A stretch of DNA of 64,000 bases from Micromonospora sp. HK10 (GCF_000982955.1 NZ_KQ058714.1:1-64000), one strand, 5' to 3'; counted from the stretch's first letter, positions 23,894 to 34,131 are shown. The notes: generated from the letters alone by a model not told the origin. A program made the numbers and translations.

Positions 23894-25558
23894 GTGACTC
23901 CCGCAGAACTCGCCGAGGTCGTCCTCACCGCAGCCCATGCCGTCTTCGCGGACCGAGGGCTGGACCGCTCCGCGCTGCCCCCGCAGACCGCCGTCGAGCG
24001 GCCGCGTAACCCCGATCACGGCGACTACGCCTCGACGCTGGCGCTGCAACTCAGCAAGAAGGTGGGGGTGCCCCCGCGGGAGCTGGCCACCGCCCTGGCC
24101 GAGCAGCTCGGCCGGGCGCCGGGGGTCAAGTCGGTGGAGATCGCCGGCCCGGGCTTCCTGAACATCCGGCTCGACGCCGCCGCCGCCGGGCAGCTCGCCA
24201 AGGTCATCGTCGAGGCCGGCCCGGAGTACGGCCGCAGCGACGCCCTCGCCGGTCAGAAGATCAACCTGGAGTTCGTCTCGGCGAACCCGACCGGGCCGGT
24301 GCACATCGGCGGGGTCCGCTGGGCCGCCGTGGGCGACGCGCTCAGCCGGCTGCTCCGGGCCACCGGCGCGGAGGTCGGCACGGAGTACTACTTCAACGAC
24401 GCGGGCTCCCAGATCGACCGGTTCGCCCGCTCGCTGCTCGCCGCCGCCCGGGGCGAGCCGGCGCCGGAGGACGGCTACGGCGGCGCGTACATCGCCGAGA
24501 TCGCCAGCGAGGTGGTGCGGCGCCGGCCCGAGGTGCGGGACCTCGCCGACGCCGAGGCCCAGGAGGTGTTCCGGGTCGAGGGCGTCGAGCTGATGTTCGC
24601 CGAGATCAGGTCGTCGCTGCGCGACTTCGGCGTCGAGTTCGACACCTACTTCAACGAGAAGGACCTGCACGAGCGGGGCGAGCTGGACCAGGCGTTGGAG
24701 CGGCTGCGCGGGCAGGGCCACCTCTACGAGTCCGAGGGCGCGACCTGGCTGCGCACCACCGACTTCGGTGACGACAAGGACCGGGTGCTGCGCAAGTCCA
24801 ACGGGGAGTGGACCTACTTCGCCGCCGACTGCGCCTACTACCTGGACAAGCGGGAGCGCGGCTTCGAGCGCGTGGTGATCATGCTGGGCGCCGACCACCA
24901 CGGCTACATCGGCCGGATGAAGGCCATGGCGGCCTGCTTCGGCGACGATCCCGACCGCAACCTGGAGATCCTCATCGGCCAGTTGGTCAACCTGCTGCGC
25001 GACGGCGCGCCGGTACGGATGAGCAAGCGGGCCGGCACCGTGGTGACGCTGGAGGACCTGGTCGACGCGATCGGCGTGGACGCCGCCCGGTACGCGCTGG
25101 CCCGCTACTCCAGCGACTCGCCGATCGACATCGACGTGGAGCTGTGGACCCGGGCCACCCGCGACAACCCGGTCTACTACGTGCAGTACGTCGCGGCCCG
25201 GACCGCCAGCGTCGGCCGCAACGCCGCCGAGGTCGGGCTGACCCGGGGCGAGGCCGCCGACTTCCGGCCCGAGCTGCTCGCCCACGAGAAGGAGAACGAG
25301 CTGCTCAAGGAGCTGGCCGCGTTCCCGTCGGTGGTGGCCGCCGCGGCCGAGCTGCGCGCCCCGCACCGGCTCTCGCACTACCTGGAGGACCTGGCGCAGG
25401 CGTACCACCGGTTCTACGACAACTGCCGGATCCTGCCGCGCGGCGACGAGGAGGTCACCGACCTGCACCGGGCCCGGCTGTGGCTCAACGACGCCACCCG
25501 GGTGGTCATCGCCAACGGCCTGCGCCTGCTCGGCGTCTCCGCCCCGGAAAGGATGTAG
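23894..25558 (+). CDS. argS: Arginyl-tRNA synthetase
   Basis: A 554-residue class I synthetase charging tRNA-Arg. N-terminal Add-1 domain ([18 protein letters not shown]), the HIGH-type motif in [12 protein letters not shown] (H137), the KMSKS-type loop RMSKRAG (near 376-382), and the C-terminal DALR anticodon-binding domain with [19 protein letters not shown]. Length matches bacterial ArgS. It begins with a leaderless GTG and heads the argS-lysA-hom-thrC run, as in mycobacteria. lysA starts 4 bases after its stop. Confidence 0.97.
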   Translation: MTPAELAEVVLTAAHAVFADRGLDRSALPPQTAVERPRNPDHGDYASTLALQLSKKVGVPPRELATALAEQLGRAPGVKSVEIAGPGFLNIRLDAAAAGQLAKVIVEAGPEYGRSDALAGQKINLEFVSANPTGPVHIGGVRWAAVGDALSRLLRATGAEVGTEYYFNDAGSQIDRFARSLLAAARGEPAPEDGYGGAYIAEIASEVVRRRPEVRDLADAEAQEVFRVEGVELMFAEIRSSLRDFGVEFDTYFNEKDLHERGELDQALERLRGQGHLYESEGATWLRTTDFGDDKDRVLRKSNGEWTYFAADCAYYLDKRERGFERVVIMLGADHHGYIGRMKAMAACFGDDPDRNLEILIGQLVNLLRDGAPVRMSKRAGTVVTLEDLVDAIGVDAARYALARYSSDSPIDIDVELWTRATRDNPVYYVQYVAARTASVGRNAAEVGLTRGEAADFRPELLAHEKENELLKELAAFPSVVAAAAELRAPHRLSHYLEDLAQAYHRFYDNCRILPRGDEEVTDLHRARLWLNDATRVVIANGLRLLGVSAPERM

Positions 25559-25562
25559 CCCC

Positions 25563-26972
25563 ATGCGCGCGCATGAGGCCGGTGCCCTGCACGGCGATCT
25601 GGGCAACCGGGGGCCGGCGTGGCTGCGTACCCCGGTCGATGTCAACGCCCTGGTGCCGCAGCTGTGGCCGCGCAACGTGGCCCGCGCCGACGGCGGCGCG
25701 CTGACCGTCGCGGGCCTGGACGTCCGCGAGCTGGCCGCCGAGTACGGCACCCCGGCGTACGTGCTGGACGAGGACGACCTGCGCGAGCGCTGCCGGGAGT
25801 TCCGGGCGGCCTTCCCCGACGCCGACGTGTACTACGCCGGCAAGGCGTTCCTCTGCCGCGCGGTGGTCCGCATGATCGCCGAGGAGGGGCTGTTCCTCGA
25901 CGTCTGCACCGGCGGCGAGTTGGCCACCGCGCTCTCGGCCGGGATGCCACCGGAGCGGATCGGCTTCCACGGCAACAACAAGTCGGTGGCCGAGCTGACC
26001 CGGGCGGTGGACGCCGGGGTGGGCCGGATCATCGTGGACTCGTTCGCCGAGATCGACCGGCTCACCGCGCTCGCCCGGGAGCGGGGGGTCCGCCCTCGGG
26101 TGCTGGTCCGGGTCACCGTCGGCGTGGAGGCGCACACCCACGAGTTCATCGCCACCGCGCACGAGGACCAGAAGTTCGGCTTCTCCCTCGCGGGCGGCGC
26201 GGCCGCCGCGGCCGCCTTCCGGATCCTCGACGAGGACGTGCTGGAGCTGCGCGGCCTGCACTCGCACATCGGCTCGCAGATCTTCGACGCCAGCGGCTTC
26301 GAGGTCTCCGCCCGCCGGGTGCTCGCGCTGCAGGCGCAGATCCGCGACGCCCGCGGCGTGGAGCTGCCCGAGTTGGACCTGGGCGGCGGCTTCGGTATCG
26401 CGTACACCACCCAGGACGACCCGGCCGCGCCGCAGGACCTGGCCAAGCGGCTGGCCAAGATCGTCGACGGGGAGTGCGCGGCGGAGCAGCTGCGGGTGCC
26501 GCACCTGTCCATCGAGCCCGGCCGGGCCATCGTCGGGCCGGCCGTGTTCACCCTCTACGAGGTGGGCACGGTCAAGTCCGTGCCGCTCGGCGCCGGTGGC
26601 GGCGCGGCGGACGGTCGGGTCTATGTGAGCGTCGACGGCGGGATGAGCGACAACATCCGCACCGCGCTCTACGACGCGTCGTACTCGGCGACGGTGGCCA
26701 ATCGCGCCTCCTCGGCGGAGCCGATGCTCGCCCGCGTGGTGGGAAAGCATTGTGAGTCCGGGGACATCGTGGTGAAGGATGAATTCCTGCCCGCCGACGT
26801 GCAGCCCGGAGATCTTGTCGCGGTGCCCGGCACCGGGGCCTACTGCCGGAGCATGGCCAGCAACTACAACCATGTCCCGCGGCCCCCGGTGGTCGCCGTC
26901 CGCGACGGTCGGGCGCGGCTGATCGTCCGCCGGGAGACCGAAGACGACCTGCTCGCATTGGATGTGGGATGA
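25563..26972 (+). CDS. lysA: Diaminopimelate decarboxylase
   Basis: A 469-residue PLP enzyme making L-lysine from meso-diaminopimelate. The PLP lysine is K94 in VYYAGKAFLC; the HSHIGSQ motif, the Gly-rich LDLGGGFGIAY phosphate loop and the second-domain GAYCRSMASNYN (active-site Cys) are all present. GGAAAGGATG precedes the ATG. Its stop overlaps the hom start (ATGA at 26969), so the two are translationally coupled. The fold-type III barrel and length are normal for actinobacteria. Confidence 0.97.
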   Translation: MRAHEAGALHGDLGNRGPAWLRTPVDVNALVPQLWPRNVARADGGALTVAGLDVRELAAEYGTPAYVLDEDDLRERCREFRAAFPDADVYYAGKAFLCRAVVRMIAEEGLFLDVCTGGELATALSAGMPPERIGFHGNNKSVAELTRAVDAGVGRIIVDSFAEIDRLTALARERGVRPRVLVRVTVGVEAHTHEFIATAHEDQKFGFSLAGGAAAAAAFRILDEDVLELRGLHSHIGSQIFDASGFEVSARRVLALQAQIRDARGVELPELDLGGGFGIAYTTQDDPAAPQDLAKRLAKIVDGECAAEQLRVPHLSIEPGRAIVGPAVFTLYEVGTVKSVPLGAGGGAADGRVYVSVDGGMSDNIRTALYDASYSATVANRASSAEPMLARVVGKHCESGDIVVKDEFLPADVQPGDLVAVPGTGAYCRSMASNYNHVPRPPVVAVRDGRARLIVRRETEDDLLALDVG

Positions 26973-28279
26973 CCTCACCGGTTCGCTTGGCGCTGCTCGG
27001 CTGTGGCACGGTCGGCAGCGACGTGGTGCGGCTGCTGCACGAGCAGTCGGCCGACCTCGCCGCCCGGATCGGCGCCCCGCTGGAGATCGCCGGCATCGCG
27101 GTACGCCGACTCGGCCGGGACCGCGGCGACCTGCCGGTCGACCCGGCGCTGTTCACCACCGACGCGCTCGGGCTGATCAAACGCGACGACGTGGACGTGG
27201 TGGTCGAGGTGGTCGGCGGCATCGAGCCAGCCCGGAGCTGGCTGGTCGAGGCGCTGCGCGCCGGCAAGAGCGTGGTCACCGCCAACAAGGCGCTGCTCGC
27301 CGAGGACGGCGCCACGCTGCACGACGCCGCCGCCGAGGGCGGCGCCGACCTCTACTACGAGGCCAGCGTCGCTGGGGCCATCCCGCTGCTGCGCCCGCTG
27401 CGCGAGTCGCTGCACGGCGACCGGATCAACCAGGTCACCGGCATCGTCAACGGCACCACCAACTTCATCCTCTCCGCCATGGACGCCACCGGCGCCGGCT
27501 TCGCCGAGGCCCTGGAGGAGGCGACTGAGCTGGGCTACGCCGAGGCCGACCCGACCGCCGACGTGGAGGGCTTCGACGCCGCCGCGAAGGCCGCCATCCT
27601 CGCCTCCCTGGCGTTCCACACCCGGGTCACCGCCGCCGACGTGCACCGGGAGGGCATCACCGAGGTGAGCGCCGCCGACGTGGCCAGCGCCAAGGCCATG
27701 GGCTGCACCATCAAGCTGCTCTGCATCGCCACCCGGGGCGCGGACGCGGCCGGCCGGGAGACGGTCAGCGTCCGGGTGCACCCGGCGATGATCCCGCTGA
27801 CCCACCCGCTGGCCAGTGTCGGCGACGCGTTCAACGCGGTCTTCGTCGAGGCCGAGGCGGCCGGGCAGCTGATGTTCTACGGCCGCGGCGCCGGCGGCGC
27901 GCCGACCGCCAGCGCCGTCCTCGGCGACGTGGTGGCGGTGGCCCGTAACCGGCTCGCCGGGGTGCACGCGGCCAGCGAGTCCGCCTACGCCGACCTGCCG
28001 GTCCGGCCGATGGGGGAGGCGCTCACCCGCTACCACATCAGCCTCGACGTGGCGGACCGGCCGGGTGTGCTGGAGGCGGTGGCCGGGGTCTTCGCCCGGC
28101 ACGAGGTCTCCATCGCCACCGTGCGGCAGGCCCCGGCCGGCGCCGGCCCGGGCGCGGAACTGGTCATCGTCACCCACGTGGCGCCGGACGCCGCGCTCGC
28201 CGCCACCGTGCGGCAGCTGCGCGGGCTGGACATCGTCCGCTCGGTCACCAGCGTCCTCCGGGTGGAGGGTGGCGCGTAA
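26969..28279 (+). CDS. hom: Homoserine dehydrogenase
   Basis: A 436-residue enzyme reducing aspartate semialdehyde to homoserine. Rossmann motif [15 protein letters not shown] at the N-terminus, the signature [16 protein letters not shown], then NGTTNFIL and the substrate Lys/Asp stretch [16 protein letters not shown]. The last ~80 residues form an ACT domain ([22 protein letters not shown]), the likely site of threonine feedback inhibition. It overlaps lysA by 4 bases. It feeds thrC and thrB; thrB is displaced about 7.6 kb downstream. Confidence 0.97.
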   Translation: MTSPVRLALLGCGTVGSDVVRLLHEQSADLAARIGAPLEIAGIAVRRLGRDRGDLPVDPALFTTDALGLIKRDDVDVVVEVVGGIEPARSWLVEALRAGKSVVTANKALLAEDGATLHDAAAEGGADLYYEASVAGAIPLLRPLRESLHGDRINQVTGIVNGTTNFILSAMDATGAGFAEALEEATELGYAEADPTADVEGFDAAAKAAILASLAFHTRVTAADVHREGITEVSAADVASAKAMGCTIKLLCIATRGADAAGRETVSVRVHPAMIPLTHPLASVGDAFNAVFVEAEAAGQLMFYGRGAGGAPTASAVLGDVVAVARNRLAGVHAASESAYADLPVRPMGEALTRYHISLDVADRPGVLEAVAGVFARHEVSIATVRQAPAGAGPGAELVIVTHVAPDAALAATVRQLRGLDIVRSVTSVLRVEGGA

Positions 28280-28392
28280 CGCCACCGTCCCGCCTGATGG
28301 TTAGGGGAAGGTGTGCCGGCGGCCCGTTCGGGAGGCTGCGCCACGCTGGTGAGGGCCCCGACACGGCCGGGGCGGGAGACGAGGAGAGCGAC

Positions 28393-29442
28393 ATGTGGCG
28401 GGGTCTGATCGAGACGTACCGGGACCGGCTGCCGGTCACCGACGCCACTCCCGTCGTCACCCTGCACGAGGGGAACACCCCGCTGCTGCCGGCGCCGGTG
28501 CTCTCCGCCCGCACCGGGGCCGACGTCTGGCTCAAGGTCGAGGGGGCCAACCCGACCGGCTCGTTCAAGGACCGGGGCATGACGGTCGCCGTCTCCAAGG
28601 CGGTCGGGGCCGGCGACAAGGCGATCATCTGCGCCTCCACCGGCAACACCAGCGCCTCCGCCGCGGCGTACGCGGCGCGCGCCGGGATCACCTGCGCGGT
28701 GCTCGTGCCGCAGGGCAAGATCGCGCTGGGCAAGCTGGCCCAGGCGCTCGTGCACGGCGCCAAGCTGCTCCAGGTGCAGGGCAACTTCGACGACTGCCTG
28801 GCGCTGGCCGGCAAGCTCGCCCAGGACTACCCGGTCGCCCTGGTCAACTCGGTCAACATCGACCGGCTGCACGGCCAGAAGACCGCGGCGTTCGAGATCG
28901 TCGAGGCGCTCGGCGACGCGCCGGACATCCACTGCCTGCCGGTCGGCAACGCCGGCAACATCTCGGCGTACTGGATGGGCTACTCGGAGGACCTGCGGGA
29001 CGGCAACGCCACCCGGGCCCCCCGGATGTACGGCTTCCAGGCGGCCGGCGCGGCACCCATCGTCACCGGTCAGGTGGTGCCGGAGCCGTCCACCATCGCC
29101 ACCGCGATCCGGATCGGCAACCCGGCGAGCTGGACGAAGGCGGTCGACGCCCGGGACGCCTCGACGGGCCTGATCGCCGCGGTCACCGACCGGGAGATCC
29201 TGGCCGCGTACCGGTTGCTGGCCCGCGAGGTGGGCGTCTTCGTCGAGCTGGGCAGCGCGGCCAGCGTGGCCGGCCTGCTCCAGCAGGCCGCCGCCGGTGG
29301 CGTACCGGCCGGCGCCACGGTGGTCTGCACGGTCACCGGGCACGGCCTCAAGGACCCGGAGTGGGCCATCTCCACCGCCCCCGCCCCCATCACCATCGCC
29401 AACGACCCCCTGGCCGCCGCCCGCTCCCTCGACCTCGCCTAA
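28393..29442 (+). CDS. thrC: Threonine synthase
   Basis: A 349-residue PLP enzyme turning O-phosphohomoserine into threonine. PLP Lys is K59 in [25 protein letters not shown] and the phosphate loop [12 protein letters not shown] are the family motifs. The ATG at 28393 follows GAGGAGAGCGAC; an upstream in-frame GTG has no such site. The 113-base gap from hom suggests partial separation from the operon. In related actinobacteria thrB follows at once; here a C-rich tract, repeats and four other genes intervene. Confidence 0.97.
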   Translation: MWRGLIETYRDRLPVTDATPVVTLHEGNTPLLPAPVLSARTGADVWLKVEGANPTGSFKDRGMTVAVSKAVGAGDKAIICASTGNTSASAAAYAARAGITCAVLVPQGKIALGKLAQALVHGAKLLQVQGNFDDCLALAGKLAQDYPVALVNSVNIDRLHGQKTAAFEIVEALGDAPDIHCLPVGNAGNISAYWMGYSEDLRDGNATRAPRMYGFQAAGAAPIVTGQVVPEPSTIATAIRIGNPASWTKAVDARDASTGLIAAVTDREILAAYRLLAREVGVFVELGSAASVAGLLQQAAAGGVPAGATVVCTVTGHGLKDPEWAISTAPAPITIANDPLAAARSLDLA

Positions 29443-29483
29443 CCCCCCACCCCACCCACCCACCCCACCCACCCCCCACCCCC
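29443..29483. repeat. C-rich tract with G-quadruplex/i-motif potential
   Basis: Starting at the thrC stop, eight runs of three to six C are separated by single A residues. The complementary strand has eight G-runs, enough for an intramolecular quadruplex. It may pause polymerase at the gene end. Confidence 0.75.
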
Positions 29484-29486
29484 GAC

Positions 29487-29547
29487 GTTGATCAAGGAGT
29501 TTGGGTGCGGGAGGAGGCCAAAGGCTGACGCAAACTCCTTGATCAAC
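29487..29547. repeat. Intergenic palindromic element with 17-bp perfect arms
   Basis: gttgatcaaggagtttg (29487-29503) and its exact complement (29531-29547) flank a 27-base loop. The arm starts with the palindrome TTGATCAA. Position after thrC suits a terminator, but the long perfect arms and the related arm at 63589 suggest a repeat family. Confidence 0.7.
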
Positions 29548-29564
29548 TGCCCTCCGGCTGCCCT

Positions 29565-29584
29565 GCGCTGCCCTGCGGCAGCGC
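29565..29584. terminator. Small perfect hairpin after thrC
   Basis: gcgctgcc and ggcagcgc form an 8-bp stem with loop ctgc. No T-tract follows. It may end transcription from thrC together with the palindromic element before it. Confidence 0.5.
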
Positions 29585-29634
29585 TGCAACTGGCCTCAGG
29601 CTGCGGTGCCGGTAGCAATTCGGTCGCGCGGCGA

Positions 29635-29738
29635 GGTCGACCGGTCCGTCCGGGCCGGGAGGTCGACCGCTCCGTCCGGGCCGGGAGGTCGACCGGTCCG
29701 TCCGGGCCGGGAGGTCGACCGGTCCGTCCGGGTCGGGA
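29635..29738. repeat. Four tandem 26-bp units
   Basis: Units begin at 29635, 29661, 29687 and 29713 and differ at single positions. Each contains the palindrome GGTCGACC. The array is in the gap before the RND gene (gap 29443-29836). It has no spacers. It may be a minisatellite or a multi-site binding region for the pump gene. Confidence 0.9.
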
Positions 29739-29836
29739 GGTGGTGGCGGGAGGGCGGGGTGGGTGACGGGGAGCGTGATCGGATGGGGGAGACTCTGGGC
29801 ACCCCGCCGACCCCTTCTCAGGAGTGAGTAACGCAG

Positions 29837-32800
29837 ATGTCGCTGCTCGCCAGATTCAGCCTCGCCAACCGGGGACTGATTGCCCTCATCGCCCTGGTGA
29901 CCACGGCGTTCGGGGCGTTCGCCGTGCCGTCGCTCAAGCAGCAGCTGCTGCCGTCGCTGGAGTTCCCCGCCGCCTTCATCGTGGCGCCGTACCCGGGCGC
30001 CGCGCCAGAGATCGTCGAGGCGCAGGTCGCCGAGCCGATCGAGAACAGCCTCCAGGGCATCCCCGGCCTGGAGAAGGTGACCTCCACCTCCCGAGAGGGC
30101 GCCGCCACCGTCCAGGTGCAGTACGCCTTCGGCACCGACCTCGACGACGTGGTCAACAAGATGCAGACCGCGCTGGGCCGGATCGACGCGCAACTGCCCG
30201 AGGGCGTGGACCCGCAGGTCATCGCCGGCAGCACCGACGACCTGCCGGCCGTGGTGGTGGCCGCCAGCGGCGGAGGCGACGAGCAGGCCCTGGCCGAGAA
30301 GCTGCGCAGCACCGTCGTACCCGAGCTGGAGAGCCTCGACGGGGTCCGCACGGTCGACGTGACCGGCACCCGCGACCAGGTCGTGCTGGTCACGCCGGAT
30401 CCGGCCAAGCTGGCCGCGGCCCGGCTGGCCCCGACCGCCGTCGCCACGGCGTTGCGGGACAACGGCGTCGCGCTGCCGGCCGGCGCGGTGGCCGACGGTA
30501 GCCGGTCGCTCCCGGTGCAGGTGGGCACCCCGATCCGGACGCTGGAGGACCTGCGCGGCATCGTGCTCGCCACCGCACCCGCCACCCCGGTACGCCTCGG
30601 CGACGTGGCCCGGGTGGAGCAGCAGCTCGCCCCGGCCACCGCGATCACCCGCACCAACGGCAAGCCCAGCCTGGGCATCGCGGTCACCGCCAGCCCGGAC
30701 GGCAACGCGGTCGGCATCTCGCACGACATCCGGGACCGGCTCGACGAGCTGTCGGCCGCCTCCGGCGCCGAGCTGACCGTGGTCTTCGACCAGGCGCCCT
30801 TCGTCGAGCGGTCCATCGAGAGCCTCACCACCGAAGGCCTGCTCGGCCTGCTGATGGCGGTCGTGGTGATCCTGGTCTTCCTGCTCTCGGTCCGCTCCAC
30901 CGTGGTCACCGCGGTCTCCATCCCGCTGTCGGTGCTGGTCGCGCTGATCGTGCTCTGGGCCGGTGACTACTCGCTCAACCTGCTCACCCTGGGCGCGCTG
31001 ACCATCGCCGTCGGCCGGGTGGTGGACGACTCCATCGTGGTGCTGGAGAACATCAAACGGCACCTGGAGTACGGCGAACCGAAGCGGGACGCCATCCTCG
31101 GCGCGGTCCGCGAGGTGGCCGGCGCGGTGACCGCCTCCACCCTCACCACCGTCGCCGTCTTCGCGCCGATCGCGCTGGTCGGCGGCTTCGTCGGCCAGCT
31201 CTTCGCGCCCTTCGCGATCACCGTGACGGTGGCCCTGCTCGCCTCGCTGCTGGTGTCGCTGACGGTGATCCCGGTGCTGGCGTACTGGTTCCTGAAGCCA
31301 CGGCCGGCCGCCGACGGCGCGGTCCGGCGCAGCGCCGAGGAGAAGGAGCTGCGCAGCCCGTTGCAGCGGGCGTACCTGCCGGTGATCGGCTTCGCCACCC
31401 GGTCGCGGGGCACCCGCTGGGCCACCGTGGGGCTGGGCCTGCTGCTCCTGCTCGGCACCTTCGGCCTGGCCCAGAAGCTGGAGACCAACTTCCTCGACGA
31501 CTCCGGTCAGGACACCCTCTCCATCACCCAGAAGCTGCCGGCGGGCACCGGCCTGGCCGCCACCGACCAGGCCGCGGCCCGGGTCGAGGAGATCCTCCGG
31601 CGTACGCCGGGAGTGAAGACGTACCAGGTCACGGCCGGCGGCAACGACAACCCGTGGGCGGGCGGCGGTGGCAACAACACCGCCTCCTTCGCGGTGGCGC
31701 TCACCGACGACACCGACGCGGCGGCGGTCCGCAAGACCCTGCGCGCGGACTTCGACGCGCTCGGCGCCGAGGCCGGTGAGCTGAGCTTCGGCGCCGGGCA
31801 GAACGCCGCGTCGGCCGGCCAGCTCGCGGTGGTCGTCCAGGCCGCCGACCAGGACACCCTGGCCCGGGCCGCCGAGGCCGCCCGGGGCGCGCTGGCCGGT
31901 ACGCCGGGCGTCGAGGACGTCACCACGAGCCTGGCCACCCAGGTGCCCCGGGTCGAGGTGACCGTCGACCGGGTCGCCGCGGCGCGGGCCGGCTTCACCG
32001 AGGCGGCCGTCGGGCAGTTCGTCGCGCAGGCGTACCGGGGCTCCCCGCTGGGCCGGGTCACCCTCGACGGTGGGCAGCAGGACGTGCTGCTCAGCACCGG
32101 CGCCCGGCCGCCGATGACCGTGGACGAGCTGCGCGCCCTGCCGTTGGGCCGGGTCAAGCTGGACGACATCGCCGACGTCAACCAGGTCGACGGCCCGCAG
32201 CAGGTGACCCGGATCGACGGTGAGCGCAGCGTCTCGATCACCGGTACGGCCACCGGCTCGAACCTGGGCGCCACCACGCAGGAGTTGCAGCGGCGACTGG
32301 ACGCGCTGGACGTGCCGGGGGCCACGTTCACCGTCGGCGGGGTGAGCGCCCAGCAGAAGGACGCCTTCGCCGACCTGGGGCTGGCCGTGCTGGCCGCGAT
32401 CGCGATCGTCTTCCTGATCATGGTGGCTACCTTCCGGAGCCTGACCCAGGCGCTGATCCTGCTCATCTCGGTGCCGTTCGCGGCCACCGGCGCGATCGCG
32501 CTGCTGCTGGTCACCGGCACGCCGCTGGGCGTACCGGCGCTGATCGGCGTGCTCATGCTGGTCGGCATCGTGGTGACCAACGCGATCGTGCTGCTCGACC
32601 TGATCAACCAGTACCGGGGGCAGGGTATGGGCGTGGCCGAGGCGGTGGTCGAGGGCGGCCGGCGCCGGCTGCGACCGATCCTGATGACCGCCGTGGCCAC
32701 GATCTTCGCGCTGCTGCCGATGGCCTTCGGCCTGACCGGTGAGGGCGGTTTCATCTCCCGCCCGCTGGCGGTCGTGGTGATCGGCGGCCTGCTCAGCTCG

Positions 32801-33103
32801 ACGCTGCTGACCCTGATCCTGGTGCCGACCCTCTACACGATGGTGGAGCGCACCAAGGAGTCGCTGCGCGACCGGCGGGCCCGCCGCCGGGGCGTGCCGG
32901 AGCCGGTGCCGCCGGCGCCGGAGCAGGAGTCGGCGCCCGAGCCGGTCCCGGCGCTGGTCGGGGCGGACGGTTCGCCGGCGGAGGCGACCGCCGAGCCGCC
33001 CGCGCGGCGGGCCCCGTCCGCCGCGCTGCTCGACGGGACCGACCAGTTCGAGGTGCTCCGGCTGCCGAAGAGCCGCCGCTCCCCGCTGCCGCCCACCGAC
33101 TGA
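29837..33103 (+). CDS. RND efflux transporter permease (AcrB/HAE1-like)
   Basis: A 1088-residue RND permease with the duplicated 12-helix plan. TM1 (GLIALIALVTTAFGAFAVPS) is followed by a porter domain, then helices with the TM4 motif GRVVDDSIVVLENIKRHLEY, whose paired Asp residues form the proton relay; the second half repeats the layout. Such full-size HAE-like pumps normally need an adaptor and outer-membrane channel in Gram-negatives, neither of which is here, so it acts alone or moves lipids. The Pro/Glu/Ala-rich C-tail is disordered. AGGAG lies 12 bases before the ATG. A hairpin terminator follows. Confidence 0.93.
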   Translation: MSLLARFSLANRGLIALIALVTTAFGAFAVPSLKQQLLPSLEFPAAFIVAPYPGAAPEIVEAQVAEPIENSLQGIPGLEKVTSTSREGAATVQVQYAFGTDLDDVVNKMQTALGRIDAQLPEGVDPQVIAGSTDDLPAVVVAASGGGDEQALAEKLRSTVVPELESLDGVRTVDVTGTRDQVVLVTPDPAKLAAARLAPTAVATALRDNGVALPAGAVADGSRSLPVQVGTPIRTLEDLRGIVLATAPATPVRLGDVARVEQQLAPATAITRTNGKPSLGIAVTASPDGNAVGISHDIRDRLDELSAASGAELTVVFDQAPFVERSIESLTTEGLLGLLMAVVVILVFLLSVRSTVVTAVSIPLSVLVALIVLWAGDYSLNLLTLGALTIAVGRVVDDSIVVLENIKRHLEYGEPKRDAILGAVREVAGAVTASTLTTVAVFAPIALVGGFVGQLFAPFAITVTVALLASLLVSLTVIPVLAYWFLKPRPAADGAVRRSAEEKELRSPLQRAYLPVIGFATRSRGTRWATVGLGLLLLLGTFGLAQKLETNFLDDSGQDTLSITQKLPAGTGLAATDQAAARVEEILRRTPGVKTYQVTAGGNDNPWAGGGGNNTASFAVALTDDTDAAAVRKTLRADFDALGAEAGELSFGAGQNAASAGQLAVVVQAADQDTLARAAEAARGALAGTPGVEDVTTSLATQVPRVEVTVDRVAAARAGFTEAAVGQFVAQAYRGSPLGRVTLDGGQQDVLLSTGARPPMTVDELRALPLGRVKLDDIADVNQVDGPQQVTRIDGERSVSITGTATGSNLGATTQELQRRLDALDVPGATFTVGGVSAQQKDAFADLGLAVLAAIAIVFLIMVATFRSLTQALILLISVPFAATGAIALLLVTGTPLGVPALIGVLMLVGIVVTNAIVLLDLINQYRGQGMGVAEAVVEGGRRRLRPILMTAVATIFALLPMAFGLTGEGGFISRPLAVVVIGGLLSSTLLTLILVPTLYTMVERTKESLRDRRARRRGVPEPVPPAPEQESAPEPVPALVGADGSPAEATAEPPARRAPSAALLDGTDQFEVLRLPKSRRSPLPPTD

Positions 33104-33137
33104 TCCCACTGCGCCCGTGCCGGGCGCACCGCACCGC

Positions 33138-33171
33138 CACGATGGCCGTCCCGCTCGGGGCGGCCATCGTG
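33138..33171 (+). terminator. Hairpin terminator after the RND gene
   Basis: cacgatggcc and ggccatcgtg form a perfect 10-bp stem around a 14-base loop, 34 bases after the stop codon. Confidence 0.7.
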
Positions 33172-33298
33172 CCGTGCGGGCCCGGAAAGGGGGCGGTGCG
33201 CGGAACGCGCGGGTTGTACCGTGAGTGAATTGCCACCTACTGTCTGTGCCCCGACGTCCCGGTTGCCGGGCTCGCGGGCCGGAGCGGGAGCGGGGGTC

Positions 33299-34111
33299 AT
33301 GGCGGACGGCGCGGGCGCGGTGTGGGGCCGGCGCACCGTGCTGCGCCGCAGCGCCCTGCTGGCGGGCGGCGCCGCCCTGGGCGCCGCCGTCACCTCGCAG
33401 AGCACCTGGATCGCCGACCGCCGGCTGCCGCTGGCGGGTGGCCCGGCCAGCGCCACCCTGGGCAGCCGCCACCAGCAGGTCGGCGCCGGGGTGGTCGAGG
33501 TCGCCTGGGGGGTGCCCACCGCCGAACGGCTGGTCGCGCTGACCTTCGACGACGGTCCGCAGCCCCGGTGGACGCCGATGGTGCTGGACACCCTGGAGCA
33601 GCACCGGGTGCCGGCCACCTTCTTCCTGGTCGGCGCGCGGGCACGGCAGCACGCGGCGCTGCTGCGCGGCCGGCTGGGCCGGCACGAGGTCGGCAACCAC
33701 AGCTGGGGCCATCACGACCTGGCCCGGATGGACGCGCACACCGCGTACGACGACCTGCGGCGCAGCCACGACGCGATCGCCACGGCCACCGGCCAGGCCC
33801 CCCGGCTGCTCCGCCCGCCGTGGGGACACCTGGGCGGGGCGGTGCTGCACGCGGCCGCCCGGCTGAACTACCGGCTGGTGCTCTGGACCCTGCAGATGGT
33901 CGAGGGCGAGTTCCCGAACGACCCGGCGGGCCACGCCCGGCGCATCGTCGCCGACGTCCAGCCCGGCACGATCCTGCTCGGACACGACGTCGGCACCGAC
34001 AAGCGGCTGGTGGCGCTCCGCGGCCTGCCCGACATCATCACCGGGCTGCGCGACCGGGGGTACTCCTTCGTCACCGTCTCCCAGCTGCTCCGGCGCGCGC
34101 CCGCCAGCTGA
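33299..34111 (+). CDS. Polysaccharide deacetylase (NodB/CE4), Tat-exported
   Basis: A 270-residue extracytoplasmic CE4 deacetylase. The start GTG/ATG choice is decided by GGGAGCGGGGG before the ATG at 33299; an earlier GTG at 33221 has no such site. The N-terminus shows a twin-arginine signal (RRTVLRRSALLAGGAALGAA). CE4 motifs: TFDDGP (motif 1, catalytic and metal Asp), NHSWGHHDL (motif 2, metal His pair) and RPPWG (motif 3), with LLGHD near the C-terminus. It would deacetylate peptidoglycan or another amino-sugar polymer. It follows the RND pump and precedes an MFS gene. Confidence 0.9.
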   Translation: MADGAGAVWGRRTVLRRSALLAGGAALGAAVTSQSTWIADRRLPLAGGPASATLGSRHQQVGAGVVEVAWGVPTAERLVALTFDDGPQPRWTPMVLDTLEQHRVPATFFLVGARARQHAALLRGRLGRHEVGNHSWGHHDLARMDAHTAYDDLRRSHDAIATATGQAPRLLRPPWGHLGGAVLHAAARLNYRLVLWTLQMVEGEFPNDPAGHARRIVADVQPGTILLGHDVGTDKRLVALRGLPDIITGLRDRGYSFVTVSQLLRRAPAS

Positions 34112-34119
34112 GCGGGGGA

Positions 34120-34125
34120 TAAAGT
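34120..34125 (+). promoter_or_regulatory. -10 box TAAAGT for a leaderless MFS gene
   Basis: TAAAGT (TANNNT) ends 6 bases before the GTG at 34132. No ribosome-binding site lies between, so a leaderless transcript is likely. Confidence 0.55.
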
Positions 34126-34131
34126 TCCGGC

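Noticed and set aside
28280..28392. Riboswitch or leader before thrC
   Set aside because: The 113-base gap holds only a weak ccccg/cgggg hairpin and the ribosome-binding site; nothing matches a known element.
33221..33298. Earlier GTG start for the polysaccharide deacetylase
   Set aside because: No ribosome-binding site, and it would place 26 residues before the twin-arginine signal; the ATG at 33299 has a strong site.
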